A stretch of DNA of 35,644 bases, taken from positions 1 to 35,644 of the forward strand of contig CALMZR010000257.1 of the NCBI GenBank assembly GCA_937870845.1, written 5' to 3'. The translations under genes were made by a program, and so were the position numbers. Below are positions 1 through 8,193 of the stretch, in pieces; within the stretch, counting starts at the first letter, position 1; each line of letters opens with the position of its first letter. The stretch is from an uncultured Chloroflexota bacterium (lineage in GTDB: Bacteria; Chloroflexota; Chloroflexia; Thermomicrobiales; UBA6265). Under the pieces are notes generated by a model that saw only the letters and a list, made by a program, of their open reading frames with translations, did no database searches and was not told the origin of the DNA.

Positions 1-156
1 AGCCCGTCGCTGACGATCGCGACGATGGTCGATGGGCTGTTCGGCAATGTCGAATTCTCGGCCGACGTCCCGCTCGCCGCGGTCTTCGCCGTCATGGCCG
101 CCGTCATCGGCATCTGCTGCCTGACGATGTTCGCCTGGTATCGCCGTGAGCTCTGA
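1..156 (+). CDS. ABC-2 type transporter permease, C-terminal end (partial)
   Basis: Frame 1 is open from the first base and stops with TGA at 154-156, giving about 51 residues of a protein that begins outside the window. The visible part holds one strongly hydrophobic stretch rich in Ala, Val, Ile and Phe, followed by a short basic end (WYRREL). That is the usual look of the last membrane helix and cytoplasmic tail of an ABC-2 permease. The next gene, an ABC ATPase, starts inside this one with an 11-bp overlap, which indicates an operon and translational coupling. The family call rests mainly on that context, because the fragment itself carries no diagnostic motif. Confidence 0.55.
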   Translation, partial: SPSLTIATMVDGLFGNVEFSADVPLAAVFAVMAAVIGICCLTMFAWYRREL

Positions 157-1129
157 TCCGGCGCCGGCGGCGGCCGCGCCGGCTGCCGGCCTTCCCGGCC
201 TGCCTCCTGGCGAGGAGGCGACCATTGTCCTGCGCCGGGTCGCCAAGTGGTACGGCGACGTCGTGGCCATCTCGGAGCTGAGCTTCGGGGTCGCTCCCGG
301 CGTCACCGCGCTCCTCGGGCCGAACGGCGCGGGTAAATCGACCGTGCTGAACATGATCGCCGGGTTGATCGCACCGTCGGCGGGAACGGTCGACGTGCTC
401 GGCCAGCGCGTGCGGGGCCAGCCCGGGCTCTATCGGAGCATCGGGCTGGCCGGGGAGCAGGAGCAACTGTACGGATCGCTGACCGGGCGCGAGTTCGTCC
501 GGCTCAACGCCATTTTGCAGAAGGTCCCGGATGCCGAGGGCGCGAGCGAGCGCGCCATCGCGGCGGTCGACATGGGGGAGGCCGCCGGGCGGGCGGTGGG
601 CGGCTACTCGAAGGGGATGCGGCAGCGCATCAAGGTGGCGGCGGCGCTAGTCCACGAGCCAAAGATCCTCTTGCTCGACGAGCCTCTGAACGGGACCGAT
701 CCCGTGCAACGGGCCAGCCTCATCGCCCTCATCCGGCGGCTCGGCGCCGAAGGGAAAACGGTGCTCGTCTCGTCCCATGTCCTATCGGAAGTCGAGCGGT
801 TCGCGCGCAACGTGCTCGTCATCGTCAACGGCAAGCTGGCCGCCGCGGGCGATTTTCGCGCCATCCGGGAGCGGATGGACGAGCGCGACCACATCGTGCG
901 CATCCGTTGTAGCGATTCGCGCCGGTTGGCGGCGGCGCTCGTGGCGGACCCGTCCACACGATCGATCCGCATGGGGACAGACGGACGGCTGACAGCCGAG
1001 ACCGACGACGTGCGCGGCTTCAGCCTGCTGGTGACGGCCGTGGCGAAGCGGGACGGCGTGCGCCTGTTCGAGGTCCAACCGGTCGACGAATCGCTCGCAT
1101 CGGTCTTCTCGTATCTGGTGAGCGGCTAG
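146..1129 (+). CDS. ABC transporter ATP-binding protein (ABC-2 exporter type)
   Basis: This 327-residue protein is the ATPase of an ABC-2 export system and should sit on the cytoplasmic face of the membrane. The Walker A motif GPNGAGKST is at about residues 58-66, the signature YSKGMRQ at 154-160, Walker B ILLLDEP at 174-180, and the switch His in VSSHV near 211. The first 25 residues are Ala/Pro-rich and low in complexity. About 100 residues follow the nucleotide-binding domain, as in many ABC-2 ATPases for polyketides, lipids or drugs. The GTG start at 146 lies inside the upstream permease gene, and a second permease gene starts 3 bp after the stop, so the three genes form one operon. The substrate cannot be told from the sequence. 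Confidence 0.92.
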   Translation: MSSDPAPAAAAPAAGLPGLPPGEEATIVLRRVAKWYGDVVAISELSFGVAPGVTALLGPNGAGKSTVLNMIAGLIAPSAGTVDVLGQRVRGQPGLYRSIGLAGEQEQLYGSLTGREFVRLNAILQKVPDAEGASERAIAAVDMGEAAGRAVGGYSKGMRQRIKVAAALVHEPKILLLDEPLNGTDPVQRASLIALIRRLGAEGKTVLVSSHVLSEVERFARNVLVIVNGKLAAAGDFRAIRERMDERDHIVRIRCSDSRRLAAALVADPSTRSIRMGTDGRLTAETDDVRGFSLLVTAVAKRDGVRLFEVQPVDESLASVFSYLVSG

Positions 1130-1132
1130 CCC

Positions 1133-1864
1133 ATGGCGACGCTCTGGCGGATGCTGCCCGTCACCACGTTGACCGTGCGCCAGTTCACCGGCGGGCGCAC
1201 AGCGCGGCTCATCGTGGCCCTCAGCCTGATCCCGGCCATCTTCGCCGCGATCTTCGCCGCTCGACCGTGGGGCGTGACCGCCGACGAGTTCCTCATCGAG
1301 CTGTTCCGCGAGCTGATCGCGCCGACGCTGCTGCCGATCGTCGTGCTGCTGCCGGCAACGGCGGCGTTCGGGGACGAGCTGGAAGACGGCACGCTGCCGT
1401 ACCTGCTCATGAAACCGGTGAGCCGGGCCCGCCTGGTGCTGGGGAAGTACGCCGCGACGCTCCTGGTGACGATCCCCGCCCTGGCGCTGGGGCTCGCCGT
1501 CACGACCGTGATCGCGAGCCGGGCGCCCGAAGCCGGCGATCTGCTCCGGATCCTTGCCGCCATGGTCGGCGCGGCCGCGGTCGCCGCAGTCCTTCTGGGC
1601 GCTGTCTTCCTGCTGGTGAGCCTGTTCATCCCGCGGGCGCTGCTGGCGGGCATGGTCTATGTCTTCGCCTGGGAGAGCCTGCTGGGGCGGTTCCTGCCCG
1701 GCGTCGAGGCGGTGTCCAGCCGCGAATACACCCTGCGCGTCTTCACCGGCATCCTGGAGAATGACCCGTCGCTTGCCACGAACGCGGCGTTGACGATGGG
1801 GGCCGTGGCCGTCGCGGCCCTGATCCTGGCTGTGTGGCGGCTGCGGCGTCTCCAGCTCGCCTGA
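1133..1864 (+). CDS. ABC-2 type transporter permease
   Basis: This 243-residue protein has about six hydrophobic segments, roughly at residues 25-45, 65-90, 105-130, 135-165, 170-185 and 220-238, as expected for an ABC-2 permease. The segment EDGTLPYLLMKPVSR at about 83-97 matches the cytoplasmic coupling region typical of the family (D-G-T-x-x-x-L-x-x-x-P). The ATG at 1133 lies 3 bp after the stop of the ATPase gene, so the two are co-transcribed and should form one exporter with the partial permease at the window start. Two different permeases with one ATPase suggest a heteromeric membrane unit. The cargo is unknown. Confidence 0.85.
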   Translation: MATLWRMLPVTTLTVRQFTGGRTARLIVALSLIPAIFAAIFAARPWGVTADEFLIELFRELIAPTLLPIVVLLPATAAFGDELEDGTLPYLLMKPVSRARLVLGKYAATLLVTIPALALGLAVTTVIASRAPEAGDLLRILAAMVGAAAVAAVLLGAVFLLVSLFIPRALLAGMVYVFAWESLLGRFLPGVEAVSSREYTLRVFTGILENDPSLATNAALTMGAVAVAALILAVWRLRRLQLA

Positions 1865-2250
1865 AATGGCGCCCCTCGTGCATGGTCAGGAAACCGCGTG
1901 CGTCATGGCGCCGCGATGCGTCGCCGGTATGGCGGCCCGCTCCCCCTGGGATCTTGACTCCGTCGTCGGTCGGGCAGCGTCGCGGATCTCCTGTCGCGCC
2001 TCCTTGCCGCACGCCGCCCGGCGCCGCGCTACGAGCGCGCTAGACGCCACGGATCGCACGAAACCGACGCCGAGAACCTCGGGCGAAGCAGCCCAAAAGT
2101 CCCATTTCCGCGTTCGCGCGTGCCCGCATGACGCTATTGTTCATGGCTGGGACCCGAGGTGGCATACATCGTGCGTTTATCTCGGAGTCTAGCCGGGTTT
2201 AAGCTGCGCAATATGGTGCGGCGCCTCTCGGCAATCCCAGGAGGACTTGG
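1865..2250. other. Intergenic region with no supported gene
   Basis: The 386 bases between the exporter operon and Cys-rich protein A contain only short overlapping frames without recognisable sequence or ribosome sites. The last 100 bases are less GC-rich than the rest and probably hold the promoter of the downstream gene, but no pair of -35 and -10 boxes stands out. A good Shine-Dalgarno sequence (AGGAGG, starting near 2238) ends the region. Confidence 0.5.
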
Positions 2251-2787
2251 GTGGAGCCTGAACGATTCGACGGTCTGGCGGCTTCGGTCGCGAAGAATGA
2301 ATCGTCGCGCCGGTCGATGCTGTTCCGATTCGGTGGGGGTGGGGTCGCCGCATTCCTCGCCGCGGTCGGCATCGGCGGTCTCGACGTTGACGAGGCGGAA
2401 GCCAAGCGCAAGTGCAAGAAGCGGTGCAAGAAGAAGGACGACAAGGACAAGCGCCGGCGGTGCAAGCGACGCTGCCGCAAGAAGGGCGGCAACACCGCCG
2501 CCTCCAATTCAACCCCGATCACGTTCGACATCGACCTGCTCAATACCCCTTGCACCGTCGGCGGCAGCGAGTGCGGTACGGGGACCGGTCTCGAATGCGT
2601 CAGCTTGGTTTGTGTCCCGATCGATCTCGGTGACCCGTGCGTCGACGACGACGATTGCAGCACCGGGCAATGCGACCCGGCGACGGACTTCTGCGTCCTC
2701 TGCACCGAGATCTGCGGCGATCCCGGAGACGAGGTCTGCTGTATTGTGGGCGCGCAGTGCATCGGAGGCGCGTGCGTTCTGAACTAG
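2251..2787 (+). CDS. Cys-rich exported protein A with Tat-like leader
   Basis: This 178-residue protein starts with GTG at 2251 behind an AGGAGG site. The leader has Phe6-Asp7, then S-S-R-R at 18-21 followed by a hydrophobic Gly/Ala run to about residue 44 and an A-E-A end near 49-51, which fits a Tat-type signal. The mature part begins with a very basic stretch carrying two C-x3-C pairs (Cys55/59 and Cys71/75, each enclosing Lys/Arg). Then comes a Cys-rich domain of 14 cysteines from about residue 100 to the end, including one Cys-Cys pair. The total of 18 cysteines is even, so disulfide bonding outside the membrane is likely. The gene stands alone and is followed by a strong hairpin. Proteins B (15277) and C (27194) share the leader pattern. 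The function is unknown; the Cys spacing loosely recalls small disulfide-knot domains. Confidence 0.8.
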   Translation: MEPERFDGLAASVAKNESSRRSMLFRFGGGGVAAFLAAVGIGGLDVDEAEAKRKCKKRCKKKDDKDKRRRCKRRCRKKGGNTAASNSTPITFDIDLLNTPCTVGGSECGTGTGLECVSLVCVPIDLGDPCVDDDDCSTGQCDPATDFCVLCTEICGDPGDEVCCIVGAQCIGGACVLN

Positions 2788-2815
2788 GCGCTGGTCCACC
2801 GAACGCGGCAACTCA

Positions 2816-2845
2816 CCGGGGCCGGTGCATTCGCACCGGCCCCGG
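2816..2845. terminator. Bidirectional hairpin terminator
   Basis: A perfect 13-bp inverted repeat (2816-2828 and 2833-2845) with the loop ATTC lies between the convergent ends of protein A (2787) and fumC (2877, minus strand). There is no run of T on either side, so it is a GC-rich terminator-like hairpin rather than a textbook intrinsic terminator. Its position suits shared use by both genes. Confidence 0.7.
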
Positions 2846-2876
2846 CCAAGCTCCACGCTTGAATCAAGTCCTCGAA

Positions 2877-4253
2877 TCAGTGTCCAGAAACCGTTTGCCG
2901 ACGCGGATGCAGCGCCTCGTCCACCTGCTCCCGCGTTAGCCCCGACTCTTCGTACGCCAGCTCGCGCACCGTTCGCCCGGTCGCATGCGACTTCTTGGCG
3001 ATCTTCGCCGCGTTGTCGTACCCGAGCAGCGGGTTGAGCGCCGTGGCCATGCTGATCGAGCCTTCGACGTACCCCTCGGCTCGCTCCCGGTTCGCCTCGA
3101 TGCCCGCCAACGCCTTGTCGACGAAGACGCGGCAGGCGTTGGCCAGCAAGCGAACGCTTTCCAGCATGTTGCGCGCCATCATCGGCAGCATCACATTGAG
3201 GTCGAGCTGGCCCCACTGGCCGCCGATGACGATGGCGTGGCAGTTGCCGGTCACCTGGGCGCCGACCTGGATGACCGCCTCGCAGATGACCGGGTTGACC
3301 TTGCCCGGCATGATCGAGCTGCCTGGCTGGATGGCGGGCAGGATCAGCTCGCCCAGCCCCGCCTGGGGACCGGATGCCAGCAGCCGGATGTCGTTGGCGA
3401 TCTTCATCAAAGCCGCCGCCAGCGTCGTCAGCGCCCCCGCGGTGAAGACATAGGCGTCGCGAGAGCCCTGCGCCTCGAAGTGGTTTTCCGCTTCCCGGAA
3501 CTCCGTCCCGGTCAGCGCCGACAGCTCGCGGGCGACGCGGGCGCCGAACTCCGCGTGGGTATTGAGACCGGTGCCGACCGCGGTGCCCCCGATGGCCAGC
3601 TCGCGCAGGCCCGGCAAGGTCGCCTCGATGCGCGCGATGGCGAGTTCGATCTGGCGCGCGTACCCGCCGAACTCCTGGCCGAGCCGGATCGGCACGGCGT
3701 CCATCAGGTGCGTGCGGCCGATTTTCACCACGTCGTCGAACTCGTCCGCTTTCCGCGCCAGCGTCTCGTGCAGATAGCGCAGCGCGGGCAGTAGCTCGTT
3801 TTCGATGGCGAGGACGGCGGCGACGTGCAGCGCCGTGGGGATCACGTCGTTGGAGGATTGGCCGAGGTTGACCTCGTCGTTGGCGTGGACGCGGCGGCCC
3901 AGCTCGGCCGAGGCGACGGCGGCGATGACCTCGTTGGCGTTCATGTTGGACGACGTTCCGGAGCCGGTCTGGAAGACGTCGATCGGGAACTGGTCGTCCA
4001 GCTCCCCGTCCGCCACGGCGCGGGCGCCGCGCTCGATGGCGGCGGCCGTGTCCGGATCGAGCAAGCCGAGCTCGAGGTTGACGCGGGCGGCCGCGAGCTT
4101 CACCAGGCCGATCGAGTGGATCAGTTCCGGTGGAAGCGGATCCCCCGAGATGGGAAAGTTCTCCACCGCCCGTTGCGTTTGCGCGCCATAGAGGGCCGAG
4201 GCGGGGAGTACGACTTCGCCCATCGTGTCGCGCTCGATTCGGGTTTCCTCCAT
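2877..4253 (-). CDS. fumC: Fumarate hydratase, class II
   Basis: FumC interconverts fumarate and L-malate in the TCA cycle. With the start at 4253 the protein has 458 residues, the normal length. The substrate-site segment GSGTSSNMN is at about 97-105, the segment with the catalytic-site His (GRTHLMDA) at 179-186, and the family signature GSSIMPGKVNP at 311-321. The frame stays open upstream to 4301, but a GGGAG ribosome site 9 bases before the ATG at 4253 and the family length favour this start. The aspartase relative is excluded less firmly, because the two share the signature, but the N-terminal GAQTQRAVENFPIS segment is typical of FumC. The gene lies downstream of proS on the same strand, separated by a repeat element. 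Confidence 0.93.
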   Translation of the reverse strand: MEETRIERDTMGEVVLPASALYGAQTQRAVENFPISGDPLPPELIHSIGLVKLAAARVNLELGLLDPDTAAAIERGARAVADGELDDQFPIDVFQTGSGTSSNMNANEVIAAVASAELGRRVHANDEVNLGQSSNDVIPTALHVAAVLAIENELLPALRYLHETLARKADEFDDVVKIGRTHLMDAVPIRLGQEFGGYARQIELAIARIEATLPGLRELAIGGTAVGTGLNTHAEFGARVARELSALTGTEFREAENHFEAQGSRDAYVFTAGALTTLAAALMKIANDIRLLASGPQAGLGELILPAIQPGSSIMPGKVNPVICEAVIQVGAQVTGNCHAIVIGGQWGQLDLNVMLPMMARNMLESVRLLANACRVFVDKALAGIEANRERAEGYVEGSISMATALNPLLGYDNAAKIAKKSHATGRTVRELAYEESGLTREQVDEALHPRRQTVSGH

Positions 4254-4294
4254 GGCTCGCATCTCCCAGGTCCGTTGCATTCCGACGGCGCCCA

Positions 4295-4381
4295 GTGTCA
4301 TTCCGACGAAGGAGGAATCTCGGCGCCCATTACAACGCTGTTCCCTGGCTACAAGGTTCCTCGCCGCGCTCGGAATGACAC
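4295..4381. repeat. Intergenic inverted-repeat element, copy 1 of 3 (GTGTCATTCC family)
   Basis: This 87-base element begins GTGTCATTCCGACGAAGGAG and ends with the inverted counterpart CGGAATGACAC. Inside both ends lies the motif for GAGGAA(T/C)CT, so the terminal repeats extend imperfectly over about 28 bases. It lies between proS and fumC. Copies 2 (29100-29187) and 3 (33909-34007) have the same ends and similar lengths. No open frame lies inside, so it is a small non-coding palindromic or MITE-like repeat. Confidence 0.8.
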
Positions 4382-4408
4382 CCTAGTCGCCCCGCCCTAC
4401 GCAACCAG

Positions 4409-6136
4409 TTAGTCTCCCGACAGGGCGAGGAGGAGTTGGGCAAGCATGCCCTGAACGGTAGGAACCACCTCCGCGAGCGGAACAAAGACCGATTCGCTCT
4501 CGGTGCGCAACTTGATTTCCGCTTCGCCCCGCTCCAAGGTGCGGGCGCTCACCGAAAGCCGGATCGGATTGCCAATCAGATCCGCGTCATTGAACTTCAC
4601 GCCCGCCCGCTCCGGCCGGTCGTCGTAGAGGACGTCGATTCCAGCGGCTCGTAGCTCATCATAGAGCGCATCGGCCGCCTCGCGCGGGGCCGTGTCTTCC
4701 GAGCCGCCGATCCAGAGGAGCGAAACATCAAACGGCGCGACGGACGCTGGCCAGGCGATGCCGCGCTCGTCGTGGTGCTGCTCGACCACGGTGGCGGAGA
4801 CGCGGCCGGAGCCAATGCCGTAGGAGCCCATGAAGATGGGGTGGCTCATCCCCTCCGCGTCGAGGTACTCGGCCCCGAGCATCTTGGAGTAGCGCGTGCC
4901 GAGCTTGAAGATGTTGCCGACCTCGATGGCGCGCTCGGCGGTCAGGGGCGCGCCGCACTTCGGGCAGGGGAACCCGGCTTCTGCCGCGGCGATGTCGGCG
5001 ACGATGTCCGGCGCGTAGTCGCGTCCGGGGTTCGTGTTGCGGGTGTGCCAGCCCACGCGGTTGGCCCCGGCCACGAGGTTCGGCGAATCGCGGACGCTCT
5101 CGTCGATGACAATGACCGCATCGCGCACGCCAATCGGCGAGCCGTACCCCGGCTCGGCCCCGATGGCGCGAATCTCCTCCACCGATGCGGGGGTGAAGCC
5201 GCCTTCCCCGGTCGCCTTGCGCAGCTTGGTCTCGTTGACCTCCAGATCTCCTCGGATCACGACGAAGACGAAGCGGCCGGAGTCGCCCTTGTAGAAGACG
5301 GCTTTGGCTGTCCGCGACAGCGGGATGTCGAGGTAATCGGCCAAAGCCTGGATGGTCGTCGCGTTCGGGGTTTCGACCTCGTCCAAGGGGAGCGGGGCCT
5401 CGTCGCCCGGCGCTTCGCGGGCGAAGGTGGCCACCTCGCGGTTGTCGGCGTAGTCGCCGTTGGAGCAGATAAGGACGATGTCTTCGCCGTAGGGCGAGAG
5501 GGCCATGAACTCGTGGGAGGCGGTGCCGCCCATCATCCCGGTATCGGCGCCGACCACGACGAAATCGAGGCCGACGCGGCGGAAGATGCGCTCGTAGGCC
5601 TGCCAGTGGTTGCGGTACTGGACGTCGAGCCCGGCGTCGTCCAGATCGAGGCTGTAGGAGTCCTTCATCGTGAACTCGCGGACGCGGATGAGGCCGCCGC
5701 GGGAGCGGGGCTCGTCGCGCCACTTGGTCTGGATGTGATAGACGAGCATCGGGAGCTGGCGGTAGGAGTTGATCTCCTGTCGGGCCAGATCGGTGACGAT
5801 CTCTTCGTGCGTCATGGCCAGCACCATGTCGCGCTCGCTCCGGTCCTGAAAACGCGTCAGCTCGGGGCCGACCGCCTGGTAGCGGCCCGATTCGCGCCAG
5901 ATGTCGGCGGGGTGGACGACGGGCATCAGCATCTCCTGCCCGCCGATGGCGTCGATCTCCTCGCGGATGATCTGTTCGATCTTGCGCACCACGCGCCAGC
6001 CGAGGGGGAGGAGGCTGTAGATGCCGGCCCCGAGCGGGCGGATGAGCGCGGCGCGCAGCATGAGCCGGTGGCTGGGCAACTCGACGTCGCCCGGAGCCTC
6101 GCGCAGCGTCCGGCCGAAGAGGTGTGACATCCGCAT
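4409..6136 (-). CDS. proS: Prolyl-tRNA synthetase, bacterial type with editing insertion
   Basis: This 575-residue enzyme charges tRNA-Pro with proline in the cytoplasm. The class II core shows the THEE loop at 109-112, motif 2 around residues 137-160 (KWRDEPRSRGGL, then REF), and motif 3 MGSYGIGSGR at 436-445. Between motifs 2 and 3, from about 225 to 400, lies the insertion domain that hydrolyses mischarged Ala-tRNA-Pro; it includes the TAKAVFYKGD and EVNETKL segments and ends near a CPKCG pair. The anticodon-binding domain covers about 466-575. The length and inserted domain are those of the bacterial type. The ATG at 6136 has GAGG 11 bases upstream, and an ATG two codons later is also possible. 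A 20-bp inverted repeat lies just upstream. Confidence 0.95.
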   Translation of the reverse strand: MRMSHLFGRTLREAPGDVELPSHRLMLRAALIRPLGAGIYSLLPLGWRVVRKIEQIIREEIDAIGGQEMLMPVVHPADIWRESGRYQAVGPELTRFQDRSERDMVLAMTHEEIVTDLARQEINSYRQLPMLVYHIQTKWRDEPRSRGGLIRVREFTMKDSYSLDLDDAGLDVQYRNHWQAYERIFRRVGLDFVVVGADTGMMGGTASHEFMALSPYGEDIVLICSNGDYADNREVATFAREAPGDEAPLPLDEVETPNATTIQALADYLDIPLSRTAKAVFYKGDSGRFVFVVIRGDLEVNETKLRKATGEGGFTPASVEEIRAIGAEPGYGSPIGVRDAVIVIDESVRDSPNLVAGANRVGWHTRNTNPGRDYAPDIVADIAAAEAGFPCPKCGAPLTAERAIEVGNIFKLGTRYSKMLGAEYLDAEGMSHPIFMGSYGIGSGRVSATVVEQHHDERGIAWPASVAPFDVSLLWIGGSEDTAPREAADALYDELRAAGIDVLYDDRPERAGVKFNDADLIGNPIRLSVSARTLERGEAEIKLRTESESVFVPLAEVVPTVQGMLAQLLLALSGD

Positions 6137-6166
6137 GGGTCGGCGATCCTCGCAGCGTTGGACGAA

Positions 6167-6266
6167 TCGTGAGTCGTGGGTCGTGAGTCGTCAGATAGCG
6201 GCCGTGAGGCCCGATTGCCTCGTGGGCGACCACGCCGCTGCTCGGATCACGACCCACGACTCACGA
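6167..6266. repeat. Inverted repeat with arms of 7-bp tandem units
   Basis: The arm at 6167-6186 (TCGTGAGTCGTGGGTCGTGA) and the arm at 6247-6266 are perfect 20-bp inverted copies separated by 60 bases. The left arm is itself a tandem array: TCGTGAG, TCGTGGG and TCGTGAG, with a fourth partial unit after it. The element lies between the proS start and the end of the adenosyltransferase gene, both on the minus strand, so it would be transcribed into the proS leader or read-through RNA. Confidence 0.8.
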
Positions 6267-6308
6267 CTTTCTCCGGCCAGTGAGGATACCAGCATCGCGC
6301 CCGGCTGT

Positions 6309-6851
6309 TCAGCGTGTTTTCGCCCGTCTGGGCGCGCTCCCGGCTGACGCGTCCTCCACGCGGGCGGCGATGAAGAGCAGCGATGACAAGCGGTTGAGGT
6401 ATCCCAGGATGTGCGGGTTGAGCGCGTATCCCGTCCGGGCGAGTGAAACGGCCTGGCGTTCGGCGCGGCGGACGACCGTGCGCGCCACGTCCATGGCCGC
6501 TCCCGGCGCCGATTCTCCGGGGAGAATGAACTCGCGCGGGAGGTCGACCGATTCCGCCAGACTATCGGTTTCGGCCTCGAGCCAGGCGATGCGATCCTCG
6601 GCAAAATCGTAGGACGCCGGCCGCAGCTCCGGCGAGAAGGCCAGCTCGGCCATGATCCGGTACAGGTCGCGTTGGACATCGATCAGGTCGGCGGAAACGC
6701 GGTCGTTCGCCGCCAGGGAGCGGCTCAACCCGATGGCGGAGGTTGCCTCATCCAGGGCGCCGAGCGCCTCCACCCGCGGGTCGTCCTTGTTCACGCGCGC
6801 CCCAAGCAGGTCGGTGCTGCCGTCGTCGCCGCGTCTGGTGTAAAGCCGCAT
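6309..6851 (-). CDS. Cob(I)alamin adenosyltransferase, PduO type
   Basis: This 180-residue enzyme transfers adenosyl from ATP to cob(I)alamin to make coenzyme B12. The N-terminal YTRRGDDGST (residues 4-13) is the ATP-binding motif of the PduO/MMAB family. It is followed by the conserved VEALGALDEATSAIG region, an RTVVRRAERQ segment in the second half, and the closing YLNRLSSLLFIAAR helix. The length is normal. The start at 6851 has a GGAGG site 6 bases upstream. That site lies inside a small hairpin (6859-6877) that could affect translation. The enzyme implies a B12-dependent mutase or similar enzyme elsewhere in the genome; none is visible in the window. Confidence 0.9.
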   Translation of the reverse strand: MRLYTRRGDDGSTDLLGARVNKDDPRVEALGALDEATSAIGLSRSLAANDRVSADLIDVQRDLYRIMAELAFSPELRPASYDFAEDRIAWLEAETDSLAESVDLPREFILPGESAPGAAMDVARTVVRRAERQAVSLARTGYALNPHILGYLNRLSSLLFIAARVEDASAGSAPRRAKTR

Positions 6852-6858
6852 GCCGCGC

Positions 6859-6877
6859 CTCCTCGGCTACTGAGGAG
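6859..6877 (-). promoter_or_regulatory. Hairpin covering the adenosyltransferase ribosome site
   Basis: On the minus strand CTCCTC, a 7-base loop and GAGGAG form a 6-bp stem whose 3' arm contains the Shine-Dalgarno sequence of the adenosyltransferase. It could mask the ribosome site, but a stem this short may be chance. No B12-box-like sequence was recognised nearby. Confidence 0.3.
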
Positions 6878-6996
6878 CGATGGTACGCGACCGCCAGCCG
6901 ACGGGGAGGCGAGATGGGTGTGGTAGCCTTGCAGCCCCGGAACGGCCTGAGCCCCAGGCGGCAATTGCACGTCGCTCGCCCACGCCAGGAAGCACG

Positions 6997-8136
6997 GTGA
7001 GTTATCCCGATTTCGTTTCCGAAAGCGTTTTCGAGCCCCTGGCCGCGCCGCCCATTCGCGTCGGCGTGATCGGCACCGGGTTCGGCGCGTCGTTGCACCT
7101 CTCGGCGCTGCGCGAGAACCCCGATTTCGTCACCGCCGCCATCTGCTCCCGCCGCCCCGAGCGGGCGCGGGCGGCCGCACTCGACCACGGTATCCCCACG
7201 CACGGGGCCGACTACCGGGCGCTGGTGCGCGACGGGGAGGTCAACGCGGTCATCGTGGCCTCGCCGCCGCATCTGCACCACGCCATGGTGATAGCAGCGC
7301 TCGAAGCGGGGAAGCACGTGCTGTGCGAGAAACCGATGGCGCGCAACCTGGCCGAGGCGCGGGACATGCAGCGTATCGCCGAACGCGTCGGCGTCATCGC
7401 CATGGTCAACAACCAGCTCCGCTTTCTCCCCGTTCGCATGCGCATCCACGAGTTGATCGGGGAGGGGTACATCGGCGAGCCGCACGCCGCCAGCGTCGTC
7501 GTCCACCGCTCCAGCTTGAACGACCCGGACGACCGGCCCTGGAACTGGCTCATGGAGCAGGAGAAGGCGGGCGGCATGCTGGGGGCCACCGGCGCCCACT
7601 ACCTCGACGCGTTGCGTTGGTGGTTCGGCGACGTGAAAGCGGTCGCCGGGGCCGTGTCGACGATGGTCCGGCAGCGGCGCCTGCCCGACGCTTCCGCCAT
7701 GGCCAAAGTCGACGCCGACGACAATTTCTCGGTGATTCTTCGTTTCGCCAACGGCGCCTTGGGCACGATCCACGTCACGGCCACCGCCGGCCACGAGGGG
7801 GACGAGGAGATCACCCTCTCCGGATCGGAGGGTACACTCCAAATTCGGGACGGCCGCCTGTGGGGCGCCCGCGCTGGCGATTTCAGCCTCAACGAGCTGC
7901 CGGTTCCGGAACGGTTGCAGGGAGGGCTGATCCCTGGCGGCCACTTCCTGGTGCAGCCGACGACCCTGCTTTTGCGCGCCTGGGCCGCGGCCATCCGCGG
8001 GCTGGCCCCAGCGTCCCCATCGTTCGCCGATGGGGTGAAAACTCAGGAATTGATCGATGGGGCGCTACGCTCCAGCCAGCAGGGCCGCTGGATCGACACC
8101 AGCGGCGCCCGTTGGCCCATGGCCGGCATGGCGTAG
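6997..8136 (+). CDS. Gfo/Idh/MocA family NAD(P)-dependent oxidoreductase
   Basis: This 379-residue protein belongs to the glucose-fructose oxidoreductase/inositol dehydrogenase family, which oxidises sugars or cyclitols. The Rossmann motif is at 20-33 (IRVGVIGTGFGASL), the conserved CEKPMA with the active-site Lys at about 110-115, and the catalytic-site segment GATGAHYLD with His201 and Asp204. The C-terminal domain has the usual beta-sheet pattern (FANGALGTIHVTATAG). The GTG at 6997 follows AGGA by 6 bases. The frame is open further upstream to 6880, but that part has no family sequence. The gene is divergent from the adenosyltransferase and not clearly in an operon. The substrate is unknown. 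Confidence 0.9.
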   Translation: MSYPDFVSESVFEPLAAPPIRVGVIGTGFGASLHLSALRENPDFVTAAICSRRPERARAAALDHGIPTHGADYRALVRDGEVNAVIVASPPHLHHAMVIAALEAGKHVLCEKPMARNLAEARDMQRIAERVGVIAMVNNQLRFLPVRMRIHELIGEGYIGEPHAASVVVHRSSLNDPDDRPWNWLMEQEKAGGMLGATGAHYLDALRWWFGDVKAVAGAVSTMVRQRRLPDASAMAKVDADDNFSVILRFANGALGTIHVTATAGHEGDEEITLSGSEGTLQIRDGRLWGARAGDFSLNELPVPERLQGGLIPGGHFLVQPTTLLLRAWAAAIRGLAPASPSFADGVKTQELIDGALRSSQQGRWIDTSGARWPMAGMA

Positions 8137-8193
8137 GGAGGTTCACGCCGCCGGAGAGAGCCGCGGCTGGAGCGGGCTTGCTGCGGCCTATCC

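Noticed and set aside
1866-2192. 108-residue plus-strand frame in the gap before protein A
   Set aside because: No ribosome site, no domain, Arg/Ala-rich composition typical of chance frames.
4728-6257. 509-residue minus-strand frame over proS
   Set aside because: It is Arg-rich and out of frame with proS, which is clearly the real gene.
6137-6308. T-box or other tRNA-sensing leader for proS
   Set aside because: The gap is mostly the 7-bp-unit inverted repeat, and no T-box sequence or specifier stem could be found.
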